A stretch of DNA of 64,000 nucleotides from Endozoicomonas elysicola (GCF_000710775.1 NZ_JOJP01000001.1:3594693-3658692), one strand, 5' to 3'; positions 44,293-54,340 are shown, counted from the first letter of the stretch. The notes: generated by a model not told the origin, from the letters alone. Numbers and translations are program-made.

Positions 44293-44979
44293 ATGAAGGG
44301 TATTCAATACTTCTTTCTGACAGGACGTTTAGCCATTATCACCAGTATCATCGCCCTACTTGCCAGTTGTGGATTCAGCAAATCGTTTATCAGCAGTGCA
44401 CCGGAGATTGGGGAAAGTATTGGCGGCCCTCAAAAAGTGATGCGTTATCCTGAGTTCGCTATTACATTCGACCCAAGAAATGATGTTCAGCTGGGGCAGG
44501 TTGATTATGTCGTGTTAATCCCTTATCGAGCTAGCTCCGGTGAGACTCAACATAACAAAGCAAAGCCGGGTAAGTTCAGAATGGGGATCTCTCTCTTTCC
44601 CTACCAGAAGGGCCTGACACTGGACCTTTCTCAGGTCACTCTTGAGATTGACGGCAAACACTATACAACAACCAGTGTGTTCCCATACCCATATGCTCAT
44701 TACCCCACTGAGCAGGCCAAACGCTTCTCCGATAAAATCCATGGCTGCCCGGAATCTCAGTCCCGGGTCTTTCAGGGCTCCTTACCGGAGCAGCCTGTCG
44801 TCCTTGAAGCCAATGGCTTATGGAATTGTTACGAACTGGAATTCAGTGTGGATACGCCTTCACCGAGAAAGCATTTTAGAACTGGTCTAAGTATATATAA
44901 TGAAAAGAATCAATTAGTGCGAACCATCACTATTCCTTTTTCTCCATTAGAATGGGGGCATAGTGACTCTTTCCCTTAG
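44293..44979 (+). CDS. Hypothetical lipoprotein
   Basis: 228 residues, not recognised. The signal region ends in a lipobox (LLASC), so lipid attachment at Cys is likely; the next residue is Gly, not Asp, so outer-membrane sorting is expected. The mature protein is beta-rich, with two Cys (GCPESQ and LWNCYEL) that could form a disulfide. The start ATG at 44293 follows ACAGGATTTTCT. It converges with the thioesterase gene across a shared hairpin. Confidence 0.65.
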   Translation: MKGIQYFFLTGRLAIITSIIALLASCGFSKSFISSAPEIGESIGGPQKVMRYPEFAITFDPRNDVQLGQVDYVVLIPYRASSGETQHNKAKPGKFRMGISLFPYQKGLTLDLSQVTLEIDGKHYTTTSVFPYPYAHYPTEQAKRFSDKIHGCPESQSRVFQGSLPEQPVVLEANGLWNCYELEFSVDTPSPRKHFRTGLSIYNEKNQLVRTITIPFSPLEWGHSDSFP

Positions 44980-44996
44980 GGGGCTTAGAGAACTCA

Positions 44997-45030
44997 AAGT
45001 GGGAACAGCCACCGCGCACTGTTCTCACTT
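44997..45030. terminator. Bidirectional hairpin between convergent genes
   Basis: A 12-bp stem (AAGTGGGAACAG / CTGTTCTCACTT) with one G-T pair, loop of 10 nt, in the 63-nt gap between the lipoprotein and the thioesterase gene. Confidence 0.6.
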
Positions 45031-45042
45031 ACAAAGAAACGG

Positions 45043-45480
45043 CTACTCAATCTCGCCCGATTCAATTTTCTGAATAAGCGTTTTCAGCTCTTCTGGAATA
45101 CTGGCCTTGGAGTTAGTGACAAAGTTAAACATGACACCCGTTGCGGTCCCCGTTGTGGTCACTCTGTTCATGCTTTTACTGTAAATCGCATACTCCATGG
45201 TAAAGCGATCTTCCTGCACATCACTCACCCTTGAGCCCACCAGTAAAGTATCCGGATAAGTCACCGGAGCCTTATAAAAGCATTGGGTATGACTGATCAC
45301 AGGGCCTATACCACTGCCCTTCGCTTTTTCCATTACCTGTATTTTATCGAAATAATCGATACGGGCCGTTTCAAAATAGCGGAAATACACGACATTATTA
45401 ACGTGCTGAAGGGCATCCATATCCCCCCAGGCTACGGGTATCTCAGTAATAACTGGGTAGTCTTCCAGCAGGTGCTCCAC
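45043..45480 (-). CDS. Acyl-CoA thioesterase (YbgC/FadM, 4HBT hotdog family)
   Basis: 145 residues with the 4-hydroxybenzoyl-CoA thioesterase fold: VAWGDMDALQHVNNVVYFRYFETAR carries the catalytic Asp and the HVNN motif, and VGSRVSDVQEDRFTMEYAIYS is the second strand pair. Such enzymes hydrolyse acyl-CoA in the cytosol. The exact acyl substrate is unknown. No pathway genes are adjacent. Confidence 0.85.
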   Translation of the reverse strand: MEHLLEDYPVITEIPVAWGDMDALQHVNNVVYFRYFETARIDYFDKIQVMEKAKGSGIGPVISHTQCFYKAPVTYPDTLLVGSRVSDVQEDRFTMEYAIYSKSMNRVTTTGTATGVMFNFVTNSKASIPEELKTLIQKIESGEIE

Positions 45481-45695
45481 AATAATTACTCCTTCTTGTT
45501 ATCTTTCAATTAATGTGTGCATTTAACCATTCACAGGCAACGATAAAGGGAATTCTGTGAATTCACAATATATTCACGCTCACGGTAATTTCCGAAGTCG
45601 GTTACGGTTTATCATTGACTGACTTCGAATGACCGTTCTGTTAGCATGAATATCCGGCTACAAGGCCCTCAACCCTTTTCTTTATTGGAGGACCA

Positions 45696-46949
45696 ATGTC
45701 GGAACATTCCCAGGATTTCGCTCACTCTCCCGTTTCAGCTGAAGCCCGAAAAGGCTTTTTTCCCATTCTGGTGGTGATGGTCGGTTTTACCTTCTTTTCA
45801 GCCAGTATGTGGTCCGGTGGAACCCTGGGACAAGGTCTGGACTTTTCCAGCTTTCTGATCACAGTGATGATCGGCAACCTTCTGCTCGGCGCCTACACTT
45901 CAGGCCTTGCCTGGATGGGCAGCAAAACCGGTCTTTCTACCCACCTTCTCTCGGAATATGCCTTTGGTAAAATCGGCGGCAAACTGACGTCTCTGGTGCT
46001 GGCCGCTACCCAGGTTGGCTGGTTCGGTGTGGGGGTTGCCATGTTTGCTCTCCCGGTGAACAAGGCAACCGGCATCAACACTGAGATTCTGGTGTTAGTC
46101 TCAGGGTTCCTGATGACCGTGACCGCATTTTTTGGTTTCAAGGCACTGACCATCCTCAGTTTTATCGCCGTTCCCGCCATTGCCCTACTGGGTGGTTTCT
46201 CCGTCAAGGAAGCCGTAGACAGCGCCGGAGGTTTGTCAGCGTTGATGGCCATCGAACCAACAACCACAATTACGTTTGCCAGTGCCATCAGTATCTGTAT
46301 CGGGTCGTTTATCAGTGGTGGTTCCCTGACGGCCGATTTTACCCGCTTTGCCCGCACACCAAAAATTGCGGTCAGCGCGACACTGATTGCCTTCTTCCTG
46401 GGCAACAGCCTGATGTTCACCTTTGGGGCCGTCGGCTCCATGGTCACAGGCCAGGCGGATATTGCCGAGGTTATGTTCCTCCAGGGGTTGATACTGCCTG
46501 CCGTGATCACACTGGGCCTGAATATCTGGACCACTAACGATAATGCGCTTTACGTTTCCGGCCTGGGTTTTGCCAGTATCACCGGTAAGAGCAAAAACCT
46601 GATCGTCATGATCAACGGTGCCCTGGGAACGCTGTTCGCCCTGTGGCTCTATAACAATTTTGTCGGATGGCTGGGACTGCTGAGCTCTGCACTGCCGCCC
46701 GTTGGTGCCATTCTTCTCGCCGACTACTTTCTGGTAAGAAAAGGCCAGTACCCTGACTATCAAAAGGCTTCATTTGCCACCATCAACCCTTCAGCACTGA
46801 TTGCCTGGATTGCCGGTATTGCCGCCGCAACACTGCTGCCAGGCATCGCCCCCATCAATGGCGTAGTGGTGGCGGCTATCAGCCATGTCCTGCTACAGAA
46901 AGCACCTATTTTTCAGGGACGCCTTGCTCACACTGAGACTTCGTTATGA
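45696..46949 (+). CDS. codB: Cytosine permease
   Basis: 417 residues, NCS1-family transporter with about 12 helices. [34 protein letters not shown] is typical for CodB. It imports cytosine using a cation gradient. The ATG has GGAGGA upstream. The end overlaps codA by 4 nt (ATGA), so the two genes form one transport-deamination operon. I saw no riboswitch in the 215-nt leader. Confidence 0.93.
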   Translation: MSEHSQDFAHSPVSAEARKGFFPILVVMVGFTFFSASMWSGGTLGQGLDFSSFLITVMIGNLLLGAYTSGLAWMGSKTGLSTHLLSEYAFGKIGGKLTSLVLAATQVGWFGVGVAMFALPVNKATGINTEILVLVSGFLMTVTAFFGFKALTILSFIAVPAIALLGGFSVKEAVDSAGGLSALMAIEPTTTITFASAISICIGSFISGGSLTADFTRFARTPKIAVSATLIAFFLGNSLMFTFGAVGSMVTGQADIAEVMFLQGLILPAVITLGLNIWTTNDNALYVSGLGFASITGKSKNLIVMINGALGTLFALWLYNNFVGWLGLLSSALPPVGAILLADYFLVRKGQYPDYQKASFATINPSALIAWIAGIAAATLLPGIAPINGVVVAAISHVLLQKAPIFQGRLAHTETSL

Positions 46950-48223
46950 GACTTGAAAACGTTCGCCTGCACCAGCAGCAGGGCCTGTTCGATATTGACA
47001 TTGATAATGGCATTTTCACGGCCATCACATCTGCTGGCACTGCCCGAAACGAAGGTGTAGAGGTCATTGATGGTAATGGACAATTAGCACTGCCGCCCTT
47101 TATCGATCCGCACGTTCATCTGGACACTGCTCTGACGGCCGGAGAGCCGGTATGGAATCGAAGCGGCACCTTATTCGAGGGTATTCAGAACTGGTCTGAA
47201 CGGAAAAAAACACTGACCCGCGATGATGTTAAAAGCCGGGCATCAAAAGCCCTGGAGTGGTATATCGCTCAGGGCGTTCAGCACGTTCGCAGCCATGTTG
47301 ATACCACTGATCCATCGCTCACCGCCCTGCATGCCTTACTGGAACTGAGAGAAGAGATGCGGGACCTGATTGATATTCAGCTGGTCGCCTTCCCCCAGGA
47401 AGGTATCCCCTCTTTTCCAAAAGGTGCTGAGTTGCTGGAAGAGGCTCTGAAGCTGGGCGCAGAAGCCGTGGGTGGAATTCCACACTTTGAATACACCCGA
47501 GAATATGGCATCGAGTCCCTGAAAACCGTGTTTGATCTGGCCGAGAAATACGATCGCCTGATCGACATTCACTGTGATGAGATTGATGACGAACAGTCAC
47601 GGTTCGTAGAAACAGTAGCTACCCTCGCCCTTGAACGCTCCATGGGACACCGGGTCACAGCCAGTCACACAACGGCAATGCACTCCTACAACAATGCCTA
47701 TGTTTTCAAATTGATGCGCCTGCTGAAAAATTCCGGCATTCACTTTATTGCCAACCCTGTTACTAATTTGAATTTACAGGGACGCATGGATACCTATCCA
47801 AAACGCCGGGGCATCACACGAATCCCTGAGTTGCTGGAAGCCGGTGTCAACGCCTGTTTTGGCCAGGATGACATTGTGGATCAGTGGTTCCCCATGCAGG
47901 GCTGCAATATGCTGCTGGTACTGTTCACAGGTCTGGTGGGTTGCCAACTGACCGGTTTTGACCAGATTAACCAGGGCATCAACCTGATTACCCACAACAG
48001 CGCCCGATGCCTGAATATTCAGGACCAGTACGGTATTGAAGCAGGTAAACCCGGCAACCTGATTTTGCTGGATTCCGAGAGTGTTTTTGATGCCGTTCGC
48101 CGTCAGGCTACCGTGACACACTCCATCCGCCACGGAAAAGTGATTGCCAATACTACCCCCGCCAGAACTACGCTGTATCAGACAAATAAGCCCAGAGAAA
48201 TCAGTCTAGCCTATTCCATTTGA
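46946..48223 (+). CDS. codA: Cytosine deaminase
   Basis: 425 residues, amidohydrolase superfamily. It turns cytosine into uracil. Metal-binding HVHLDTA near residue 58, [22 protein letters not shown] (with the metal- and substrate-binding residues), [10 protein letters not shown] and FGQDDIVD are all intact, in the order of the E. coli enzyme. It overlaps codB by 4 nt, implying coupled translation. A fold-back repeat element begins 5 nt after its stop. Confidence 0.95.
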   Translation: MRLENVRLHQQQGLFDIDIDNGIFTAITSAGTARNEGVEVIDGNGQLALPPFIDPHVHLDTALTAGEPVWNRSGTLFEGIQNWSERKKTLTRDDVKSRASKALEWYIAQGVQHVRSHVDTTDPSLTALHALLELREEMRDLIDIQLVAFPQEGIPSFPKGAELLEEALKLGAEAVGGIPHFEYTREYGIESLKTVFDLAEKYDRLIDIHCDEIDDEQSRFVETVATLALERSMGHRVTASHTTAMHSYNNAYVFKLMRLLKNSGIHFIANPVTNLNLQGRMDTYPKRRGITRIPELLEAGVNACFGQDDIVDQWFPMQGCNMLLVLFTGLVGCQLTGFDQINQGINLITHNSARCLNIQDQYGIEAGKPGNLILLDSESVFDAVRRQATVTHSIRHGKVIANTTPARTTLYQTNKPREISLAYSI

Positions 48224-48227
48224 AGCT

Positions 48228-48510
48228 TAGGTGGTGTTTACAATTAGCCATGAGGCCAGTTGATCACACAAGCTCTCAGGCAAGGAGAACGACGCAGGGC
48301 ATGGTGGTTCCATGCTCAAGTTGTTCAACGCGGTATGAGTGCTTGCGTGATCAACCCGAAGGGCCACCCATGATTTACGTCATACGGTGTTGCTCACTGC
48401 TTATGTGGAACAACAACAACACCGCGTAGCTCGCGCCTTTATACCCTATGGGTATTGCCTGGCGTAAATCATGGGTGGCTGGTCACATGTCTAATTATGA
48501 ACACCCCCTA
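48228..48510. mobile_element. Fold-back (MITE-like) element, copy 2
   Basis: 283 bases, inverted relative to copy 1 (20102-20364). Terminal repeats TAGGTGGTGTTTACAATTAG and the complement of TAGGGGGTGTTCATAATTAG match with three mismatches. Internal arm B is 48259-48278 with 48336-48355 (18 of 20 paired), arm A 48364-48381 with 48461-48478 (17 of 18 paired). About nine arm positions differ from copy 1 but change in both halves, so pairing is kept. A short extra palindrome (ATACCCTATGGGTAT, 48441-48455) sits in the arm A loop and accounts for most of the extra length. The element begins 5 bases after the codA stop. The remaining 157 bases to the next gene show nothing else. Confidence 0.8.
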
Positions 48511-48667
48511 GGCACTCCCTGCCCTCATAAAGCGAACTTATGGGGCAGTATTTCTTCATTAAGAAACCCTTCCCCATATTTGAAACCCTTTCTCCGGTTA
48601 CCTGTCTATATTGTTTCAGACGTCTTGAAGCTCTTTATTCACAGAGGAATTCACCGAGGAAGTACAG

Positions 48668-50386
48668 ATGGCAATAAAAAAATGGTTTCTTCTTTCACTC
48701 CTCTCAGGGGTGGCCACACTGGCCATGGCTTACCCTAAGGTAGATAAGCAAGGTGCTGTCTATAAGGGGTTACAGGATGTCCATACTATCGCTCAGCTGC
48801 AGGGCATAAACCCTCAGGATACGACAACCCGTTGGGAAATCGGCGAAAGCAACCTGGTGGAATGGTTGCTCGCACCCTGGGATGAGCTGAAAGTTAATGA
48901 AGCTCTTTCTGCCTACCGGCAGGAATACGGTTCAATAGCACAGACAGCATCAACAGTAGTTAATGGTGCTATCAGAAACAATTTTGATGCCTCTGGTCAT
49001 TTGATTACCGACGAAGAACACCAGCAACTGTTGAGCATAATTGAACAGACAGCATACCTTCAGAACTTTCACCCTCAAGCCAGAGCCATCACCATTTCCG
49101 ATACGGATGCTCAGTTTTTCCCAAGTGATGTATTTTTTACCAATAATCTGGCCCAGCCATCGAATGTTGCTGCCAACCAGAAATCTTCGAGCACTCTTAT
49201 TCCCAGAAATACGCCTGTCATTGTACTGGGACAGTTGATGGCCATTGAGTCGGCGGGACTGGCCGCTGCTGAGGATGGCTGGGTAGCCCTGTGGCGACCA
49301 GAGTTTGGCCTGAAGTTCACAAAAGCAAGACATATAGCCTTTGTAGATGAAGCCCTGGTTGATGATTTTCCAGTATCGACTCAGGAACCAGAACCTGGCA
49401 GCCGGCTGAAATTAACCTTCACCAGCCGTGTTAGAAGCCAGGGGGTTAGCCAGCGGTTACCTTTAGGAACCCCAGTATATAGCCTGAGCGGAAGATACTT
49501 TTTAGCTGAACGAAATCAACAAGCCCCAATAGCACGGCAAATCGGACCTACCTTACTGCAGCTGTATGCAGCTCAACTGTCGCCTTTTGATTTATCTGTT
49601 GATCCTGCGGGTCAGCTTGACAACCAGGTCAACAAAGTTCCAGTACGACTCAATTACCAGAACTATTTGAACCAGCTGAGTAACACCCTGTTAAAATATC
49701 CTTCGGAATATGTAGGTCCGGAACACAATGAGAACCGCTATTTTGCCTTTGGTGAGGGTACGATTGGCCCCGATGGGGAACGGGGTATGGATGCTTCTAC
49801 CTTCTCACTGAAACTGATCCAGCCTTTCGGAAAATGGCTGCCCAGATACTCCGTTCATCAGGTTGACGAGGGTATCAAGACCCATCTGATTGATACAACC
49901 CACGATGCAACACTGGAGGAAAACTATAAAGCCATGCTAGACCACTGCCAGATTGGCAATTTTGTATCAGTAGGGCCCGGCAATAATATGGCCTGCCTAG
50001 GCAGCATCTCTCTGGCACAGCTTGGCCAGCTCAGTGATGAGGCATATGCTGATGCCGTCACCACAGGAGGGATGACAGAGTGGGATCGAATACCGCTGCT
50101 GGCCCTCAGTACCGTCGGCCTGACCAATATAGAAGACGTTGTGATAAATAAGCCGGCAGGTACTATTGAAATTCCATCCACCGGTGAGACTCTGCAACTG
50201 TATTCAGAATCGAAAGAGTCAATGGCTGTGTGGTATATCACCGGAAAAGCGGCAGTCTACCCTGTATTTAAATCAGGCTATCTAAGCAGCTATATTCGAG
50301 ATGGAAGATCATTGACACTTTACAGTTACTTCAAACCTGTAGTTCCTGAAAAAACATCTAACCCTATAATAAAAAGCAAACTTTAG
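48668..50386 (+). CDS. Secreted SH3b-NlpC/P60-like protein lacking catalytic residues
   Basis: 572 residues. Signal peptide 1-21 (MAIKKWFLLSLLSGVATLAMA). The arrangement matches multi-domain NlpC/P60 proteins: an N-terminal helical domain with a LLAPWDELKV segment, an SH3b region (about 180-230, RNTPVIVLG, GWVALWRPEF and IAFVDEALV), a second SH3b-like part and a C-terminal NlpC/P60 fold (360-445). There the usual RDCSG motif, with the nucleophile Cys, reads GMDASTF (Ala376), and the PGH motif reads GPGNN (Asn439), so the two key catalytic residues are replaced. The flanking PFGKWLPRYSVHQ is still family-like. It may bind peptidoglycan without cutting it. The domain assignment is by eye. Confidence 0.7.
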   Translation: MAIKKWFLLSLLSGVATLAMAYPKVDKQGAVYKGLQDVHTIAQLQGINPQDTTTRWEIGESNLVEWLLAPWDELKVNEALSAYRQEYGSIAQTASTVVNGAIRNNFDASGHLITDEEHQQLLSIIEQTAYLQNFHPQARAITISDTDAQFFPSDVFFTNNLAQPSNVAANQKSSSTLIPRNTPVIVLGQLMAIESAGLAAAEDGWVALWRPEFGLKFTKARHIAFVDEALVDDFPVSTQEPEPGSRLKLTFTSRVRSQGVSQRLPLGTPVYSLSGRYFLAERNQQAPIARQIGPTLLQLYAAQLSPFDLSVDPAGQLDNQVNKVPVRLNYQNYLNQLSNTLLKYPSEYVGPEHNENRYFAFGEGTIGPDGERGMDASTFSLKLIQPFGKWLPRYSVHQVDEGIKTHLIDTTHDATLEENYKAMLDHCQIGNFVSVGPGNNMACLGSISLAQLGQLSDEAYADAVTTGGMTEWDRIPLLALSTVGLTNIEDVVINKPAGTIEIPSTGETLQLYSESKESMAVWYITGKAAVYPVFKSGYLSSYIRDGRSLTLYSYFKPVVPEKTSNPIIKSKL

Positions 50387-50412
50387 AAAATTCTGATAGA
50401 TTTCCTAATGAT

Positions 50413-50449
50413 AAGCTAATCCACACATAAAATTCTCGTGGATTAGCTT
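50413..50449 (+). terminator. Terminator-like hairpin after the NlpC/P60-like gene
   Basis: A 12-bp perfect stem (AAGCTAATCCAC / GTGGATTAGCTT) with a 13-nt loop starts 26 nt after the stop codon and is followed by TAAAG. Probably a terminator, with a weak T-tract. Confidence 0.6.
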
Positions 50450-50929
50450 TAAAGATAGATAGCATTCTCAGCGTGACTAGTTGACCATTTTAGCAATTAT
50501 ACGCAAATAATATTCCTGCCTGTGCGACCATATCTATTCATTAATAACCCCTTAAAATGGAACCCCAACCTAAAATAGAGCTTTACATTCTTAAAGGATA
50601 TTATTAACAATCAGTAAGACCTACATTTCATTTTCCAAAATAGTAGATTCAAGATTAATATTAACCAGCCAACGATAAATATCTAGCCATATTTACCTTA
50701 TCGACTAAAGGCTAACACCTAATCAATTAAAAGAACACCCCCCTAAAAATACATAAAAAACCATATTAAAATCACTAGCATAAGATTATTACAACCGATT
50801 GATCTTGCAACCATGAACTATTTATTCAAACACTCGCAATATAACTAACCACCTAGTTAGTCACTTCCAAGGAAAAACCATTTAAATTATCTTAAGAAGT
50901 AAACATCACTTAATTAAGGAACAATTAAC
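50450..50929. other. AT-rich intergenic region upstream of the ART-like gene
   Basis: 480 bases, strongly AT-rich and without open frames or recognisable RNA. It should hold the promoter of the downstream gene, whose ribosome binding site is AAGGAAC (50918-50924). Similar AT-rich leaders precede the 6838 gene, the 29153-31291 gene and the 40483 gene. Confidence 0.45.
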
Positions 50930-52714
50930 ATGGATGTAAAATTCTCAGCACCTGGCTTAATGACACATAACTACAAAGTTACAACGCCCTATCACAAAAA
51001 TGGCGAAGAATCATTCGGCATGGCTGTTGAGAAAAAAGATATAGTACGACACACTCCCACCTCTTTAGAAAAACCCACATCAATAGATCAGCGATTACCT
51101 ACAAACATCTGTAGTTCAATGGAGAAAGCGTTCGCCTCATTACTGTGTAAACATCTACTTTTTTACGGTTTTGATCCAGTAAGAATTACCGACCACCAAT
51201 TCGACCTTGAAGTAAAAAAATTAATCAAAGATATACAGAACAAGGGAATTAGAATAGATGAAGACACCCCTGTTTCAAAAATAGAAAAAAACAAATCATT
51301 GTTAAAAACACTTGAAGAAAATTACGATAAATTAATCACTATGAGCAGGAAATTAAACTGCTATTTGAAGTCTGGTGAATGCCAAAGATGGGATACAGAC
51401 CAAAACTTATATAGAGGTGGATTATTAAAATATGAGGCAGAAATCCCCAGAAATATGCAAAACATGGAATTACCGTTCAGGCCAGAAATGATTAACCATG
51501 GCATAGAAATCTATGGCAAAGGCTTATACTTGACAACAGACTTAGAAGAAGCACACAAATATTTCAAAGATGCAATGCTATGTATAAAACTAAGGCCATC
51601 AACTCCATTTATTGACTTAAATGATAGCAATACCGTAAATACCTTAACCAAATCACTCAGAACGAATGAAGCAGGGTTAGTTGATGCCTTAACAAACAAG
51701 CTCAATGTTCAAGCAATAATAAAGTGGAACACTGGACCAAATGGCCCTGATTATTTCACACTTAAATCTCCTGGCTTTATAGAAAGAGCAGTTCTTTGTG
51801 ATGATAAAATGGCACAAAATGAAGTGTCTTTTCACCAGTTTGAAGAGCTTCCAGCATTTCTCCAGAGTAGTTCTGAAAACTTAAAATCAGTTACAGTAAC
51901 GGATGAGTCTAAATTGAGACTTACCGGACACACTTTTGATTACCCATCCCATGGAATTATAAACAAAGTTCCTATACTAAGACTCGAAGTTAGCCCAGAA
52001 GAGTTTATATATGTTTTCAAGAAGCCAGAATCATCTGATTCATACTATCAAGTTCGGGCAGTTGCTCACACAAAAATGACGCAGTATAGATTAGAGCCAA
52101 GTGAAAAAGTATTATTAGATTCCTGCCATAAAAAAATGGCTGAACATGAGCATATTAAATCCAAAGAATCAGAATCACAGCTTGTTAGATCACTAAGAGA
52201 AAAATATTACCACGAAACCATGAATTCTCGGGTGGCCCTATCCAGCTTAGATAGAATAGAATTAGATTTATCCCATGTGCGATCAATAATGACTCATGGC
52301 ATACTATCAAGCACTCATTCAGCTATTAGCACGGAAGAAAATCTGTCTATTCTGAAAGCCCTAAAAAGCAGGGTTGAGTTGATACAAAAAGTAATAAACA
52401 TGAAAGTAACTAACCAGACCACTTTAAGAAAAATAACATTAAGAACAGAAAACCTTCTTAATGAAATTCAAAGTTTGATTGAATATATAGAACATCAAGC
52501 GGTTAACAAAGATGCGCAAATACTCGAAAGACTAAGAGAGGAGTTGAAGGATTGTAGTCGATCTGTCACCTCTAAGGCTTGCGTATTAAAAGAAACCAAG
52601 CAGACTGAGAATAAATTTCATAGCTGCACTGACAAAACCATTCTTACCAAGTATCTGGTTAGGCGAATGACTGATCGATACCGCAGGAGAATGCTGGAGA
52701 AGTTTCCAGTTTAA
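50930..52714 (+). CDS. Hypothetical protein with ADP-ribosyltransferase-like segment (effector candidate)
   Basis: 594 residues, AT-rich codons. There is no signal peptide or membrane segment. Residues 160-230 resemble the ART fold: NLYRGGLL (Arg162 in the YRG position), a GKGLYLTTDLEEAHKYF segment (196-212) like the typical GxGxYxT...A..Y strand and helix, and then ICIKLRP-type strand MLCIKLRPSTPFIDL. A possible third-position Glu is in PGFIERAVL (285). After a middle region the C-terminus (460-594) is helical with coiled-coil features and ends in a basic RRMTDRYRRRMLEKFPV. ART toxins or effectors modify host or rival proteins. The assignment is tentative. Confidence 0.5.
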   Translation: MDVKFSAPGLMTHNYKVTTPYHKNGEESFGMAVEKKDIVRHTPTSLEKPTSIDQRLPTNICSSMEKAFASLLCKHLLFYGFDPVRITDHQFDLEVKKLIKDIQNKGIRIDEDTPVSKIEKNKSLLKTLEENYDKLITMSRKLNCYLKSGECQRWDTDQNLYRGGLLKYEAEIPRNMQNMELPFRPEMINHGIEIYGKGLYLTTDLEEAHKYFKDAMLCIKLRPSTPFIDLNDSNTVNTLTKSLRTNEAGLVDALTNKLNVQAIIKWNTGPNGPDYFTLKSPGFIERAVLCDDKMAQNEVSFHQFEELPAFLQSSSENLKSVTVTDESKLRLTGHTFDYPSHGIINKVPILRLEVSPEEFIYVFKKPESSDSYYQVRAVAHTKMTQYRLEPSEKVLLDSCHKKMAEHEHIKSKESESQLVRSLREKYYHETMNSRVALSSLDRIELDLSHVRSIMTHGILSSTHSAISTEENLSILKALKSRVELIQKVINMKVTNQTTLRKITLRTENLLNEIQSLIEYIEHQAVNKDAQILERLREELKDCSRSVTSKACVLKETKQTENKFHSCTDKTILTKYLVRRMTDRYRRRMLEKFPV

Positions 52715-52912
52715 ACAAATATTATGAGCAAAGCACTCAGCTATAAATTGGCTTTATCACTTCTACTGAAAAATTTGTTGACTGTTTTGTTTATGAGTTT
52801 CCCGTTAATTTAGCGGTCTGGCTTAGCTTCTCTGGCAGTCGCTCATGAGGCAGATGAACTTCAATGAACAACCTACTGCCAAAGGAGTTTCACCTGCAAG
52901 TTGTGCCGTTCG

Positions 52913-52936
52913 AAGCAGGCCCGATCAGGCCTGCTT
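52913..52936. terminator. Hairpin after sthA
   Basis: A 9-bp perfect stem (AAGCAGGCC / GGCCTGCTT) with a 6-nt loop, 9 nt past the sthA stop on the minus strand, with no clear T-run. Probable 3' end structure. Confidence 0.5.
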
Positions 52937-52945
52937 GTTGAAAGG

Positions 52946-54340
52946 TCAAAATAACCGATTCAACCCATCCAGAGCCGCAACACGATAAGCTTCAGCCATA
53001 GTTGGATAGTTAAAGGTGGTATTCAGGAAGTATCGGAGCGAATTGGCCTTACCCTCCTGACGCATAACCGCCTGACCGATATGTACAATCTCAGAAGCCT
53101 GGTCGCCAAAACAGTGAATACCCAACACTTCCAGTGTATCCCGATGAAACAGGATTTTCAGCATCCCGACCACCTCACCGGTAATCTGGGCCCTCGCCAG
53201 TCTGGAGAAAAATGCTTTACCCACTTCGTAAGGAACAGCCTCTGCGGTCAGCTCTTCTTCTGTACGGCCAAGAGAGCTGATTTCCGGAATGGTATAGATC
53301 CCGGTAGGTACTTCATTAACAAAATGCCAGTCCTCACTATTACAGAGATGTGCTGAAGCAGAGCGACCCTGATCATAAGCCGCACTGGCAAGGCTAGGCC
53401 AGCCAATCACATCACCTGCCGCATAAATATGTGGTAATGCGGTCTGATAACTTTCATTAACGCTTAACTGTCCACGACCGTCTGGCTTGAGACCGATCAT
53501 TTCCAGCCCCATTGCCTGAGTATTCCCTGCCCGGCCATTGGCCCAGAGCAGCATGTCAGCTTTTAGCTTTTTGCCAGATTTGAGGTGCATTACGACCCCA
53601 TCATCCAATGTCTCAAGCTTCTGAAACTCTTCATTATGGCGAATAATGACATTCATCTTGCGTAGCTGATAACCCAGGGCATCCGAGATCTCTTTGTCAA
53701 GAAAAGAAAGGAGGCGTTCACGGGTATCAATCAGATCCACCAGCACTCCCAGACCAGAGAAAATCGAAGCATATTCAGACCCGATAACACCAGCACCGTA
53801 GATAATCATGCGACGTGGTGTAGATGACAGCTCCAGAATCGAATCACTGTCAAATACCCTTGGATGATGGAAATCCACCCCCGGCGGGTGATAAGGTCGG
53901 GAACCGGTAGCAATCAGAAAATTGGATGCAAAAAGGCGTTCAGTATTCCCACTGGGTTCAGTCACCTCCAGTGTATGCTCATCGATAAAAGCCCCACGAC
54001 CAAAGTAAAGGTCTATCCGGTTACGGGCGTAGTACATGGTGCGGGACTGAACCTGCTTCTGAATCACTGATTCAGCCCTTTTCAGCACCTTGGGAAAACT
54101 AAACCAGCGGGGATCACCAATCTCACGAAACATGGAGTTAGTGTTGAAATCCATGATCTGTTTGACTGAATGACGCAGGGCTTTGGATGGAATCGTGCCC
54201 AAATGGGTACAACTGCCACCAACGAAGTTAAACTGCTCGACAACAGCTACCTTTTTACCGAGTTTGACAGCATTCATCGCTGCCCCCTCACCCGCAGGTC
54301 CCGACCCCAGGATGACCAAGTCGTATTTACTGACACCCAT
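52946..54340 (-). CDS. sthA: Soluble (Si-specific) NAD(P)+ transhydrogenase
   Basis: 464 residues, a flavoprotein of the pyridine nucleotide-disulfide oxidoreductase fold. The N-terminal FAD motif [13 protein letters not shown] is present, as is the SthA form of the disulfide site, [17 protein letters not shown], where the second Cys is Thr as normal for this family. A second NAD(P) Rossmann motif ([15 protein letters not shown]) and the dimerisation end follow. It reoxidises NADPH with NAD+ in the cytosol. It is transcribed away from the nqrM-apbE pair in a minus-strand series. Confidence 0.95.
   Translation of the reverse strand: MGVSKYDLVILGSGPAGEGAAMNAVKLGKKVAVVEQFNFVGGSCTHLGTIPSKALRHSVKQIMDFNTNSMFREIGDPRWFSFPKVLKRAESVIQKQVQSRTMYYARNRIDLYFGRGAFIDEHTLEVTEPSGNTERLFASNFLIATGSRPYHPPGVDFHHPRVFDSDSILELSSTPRRMIIYGAGVIGSEYASIFSGLGVLVDLIDTRERLLSFLDKEISDALGYQLRKMNVIIRHNEEFQKLETLDDGVVMHLKSGKKLKADMLLWANGRAGNTQAMGLEMIGLKPDGRGQLSVNESYQTALPHIYAAGDVIGWPSLASAAYDQGRSASAHLCNSEDWHFVNEVPTGIYTIPEISSLGRTEEELTAEAVPYEVGKAFFSRLARAQITGEVVGMLKILFHRDTLEVLGIHCFGDQASEIVHIGQAVMRQEGKANSLRYFLNTTFNYPTMAEAYRVAALDGLNRLF

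Noticed and set aside
45481..45695. Purine-type riboswitch upstream of codBA
   Set aside because: No matching core; only a short imperfect inverted repeat (GAAGTC/GACTTC) is present.
48220..48738. Plus-strand frames of 69 and 96 residues after codA
   Set aside because: They lie within the fold-back element and the following leader; no coding signal independent of the repeat.
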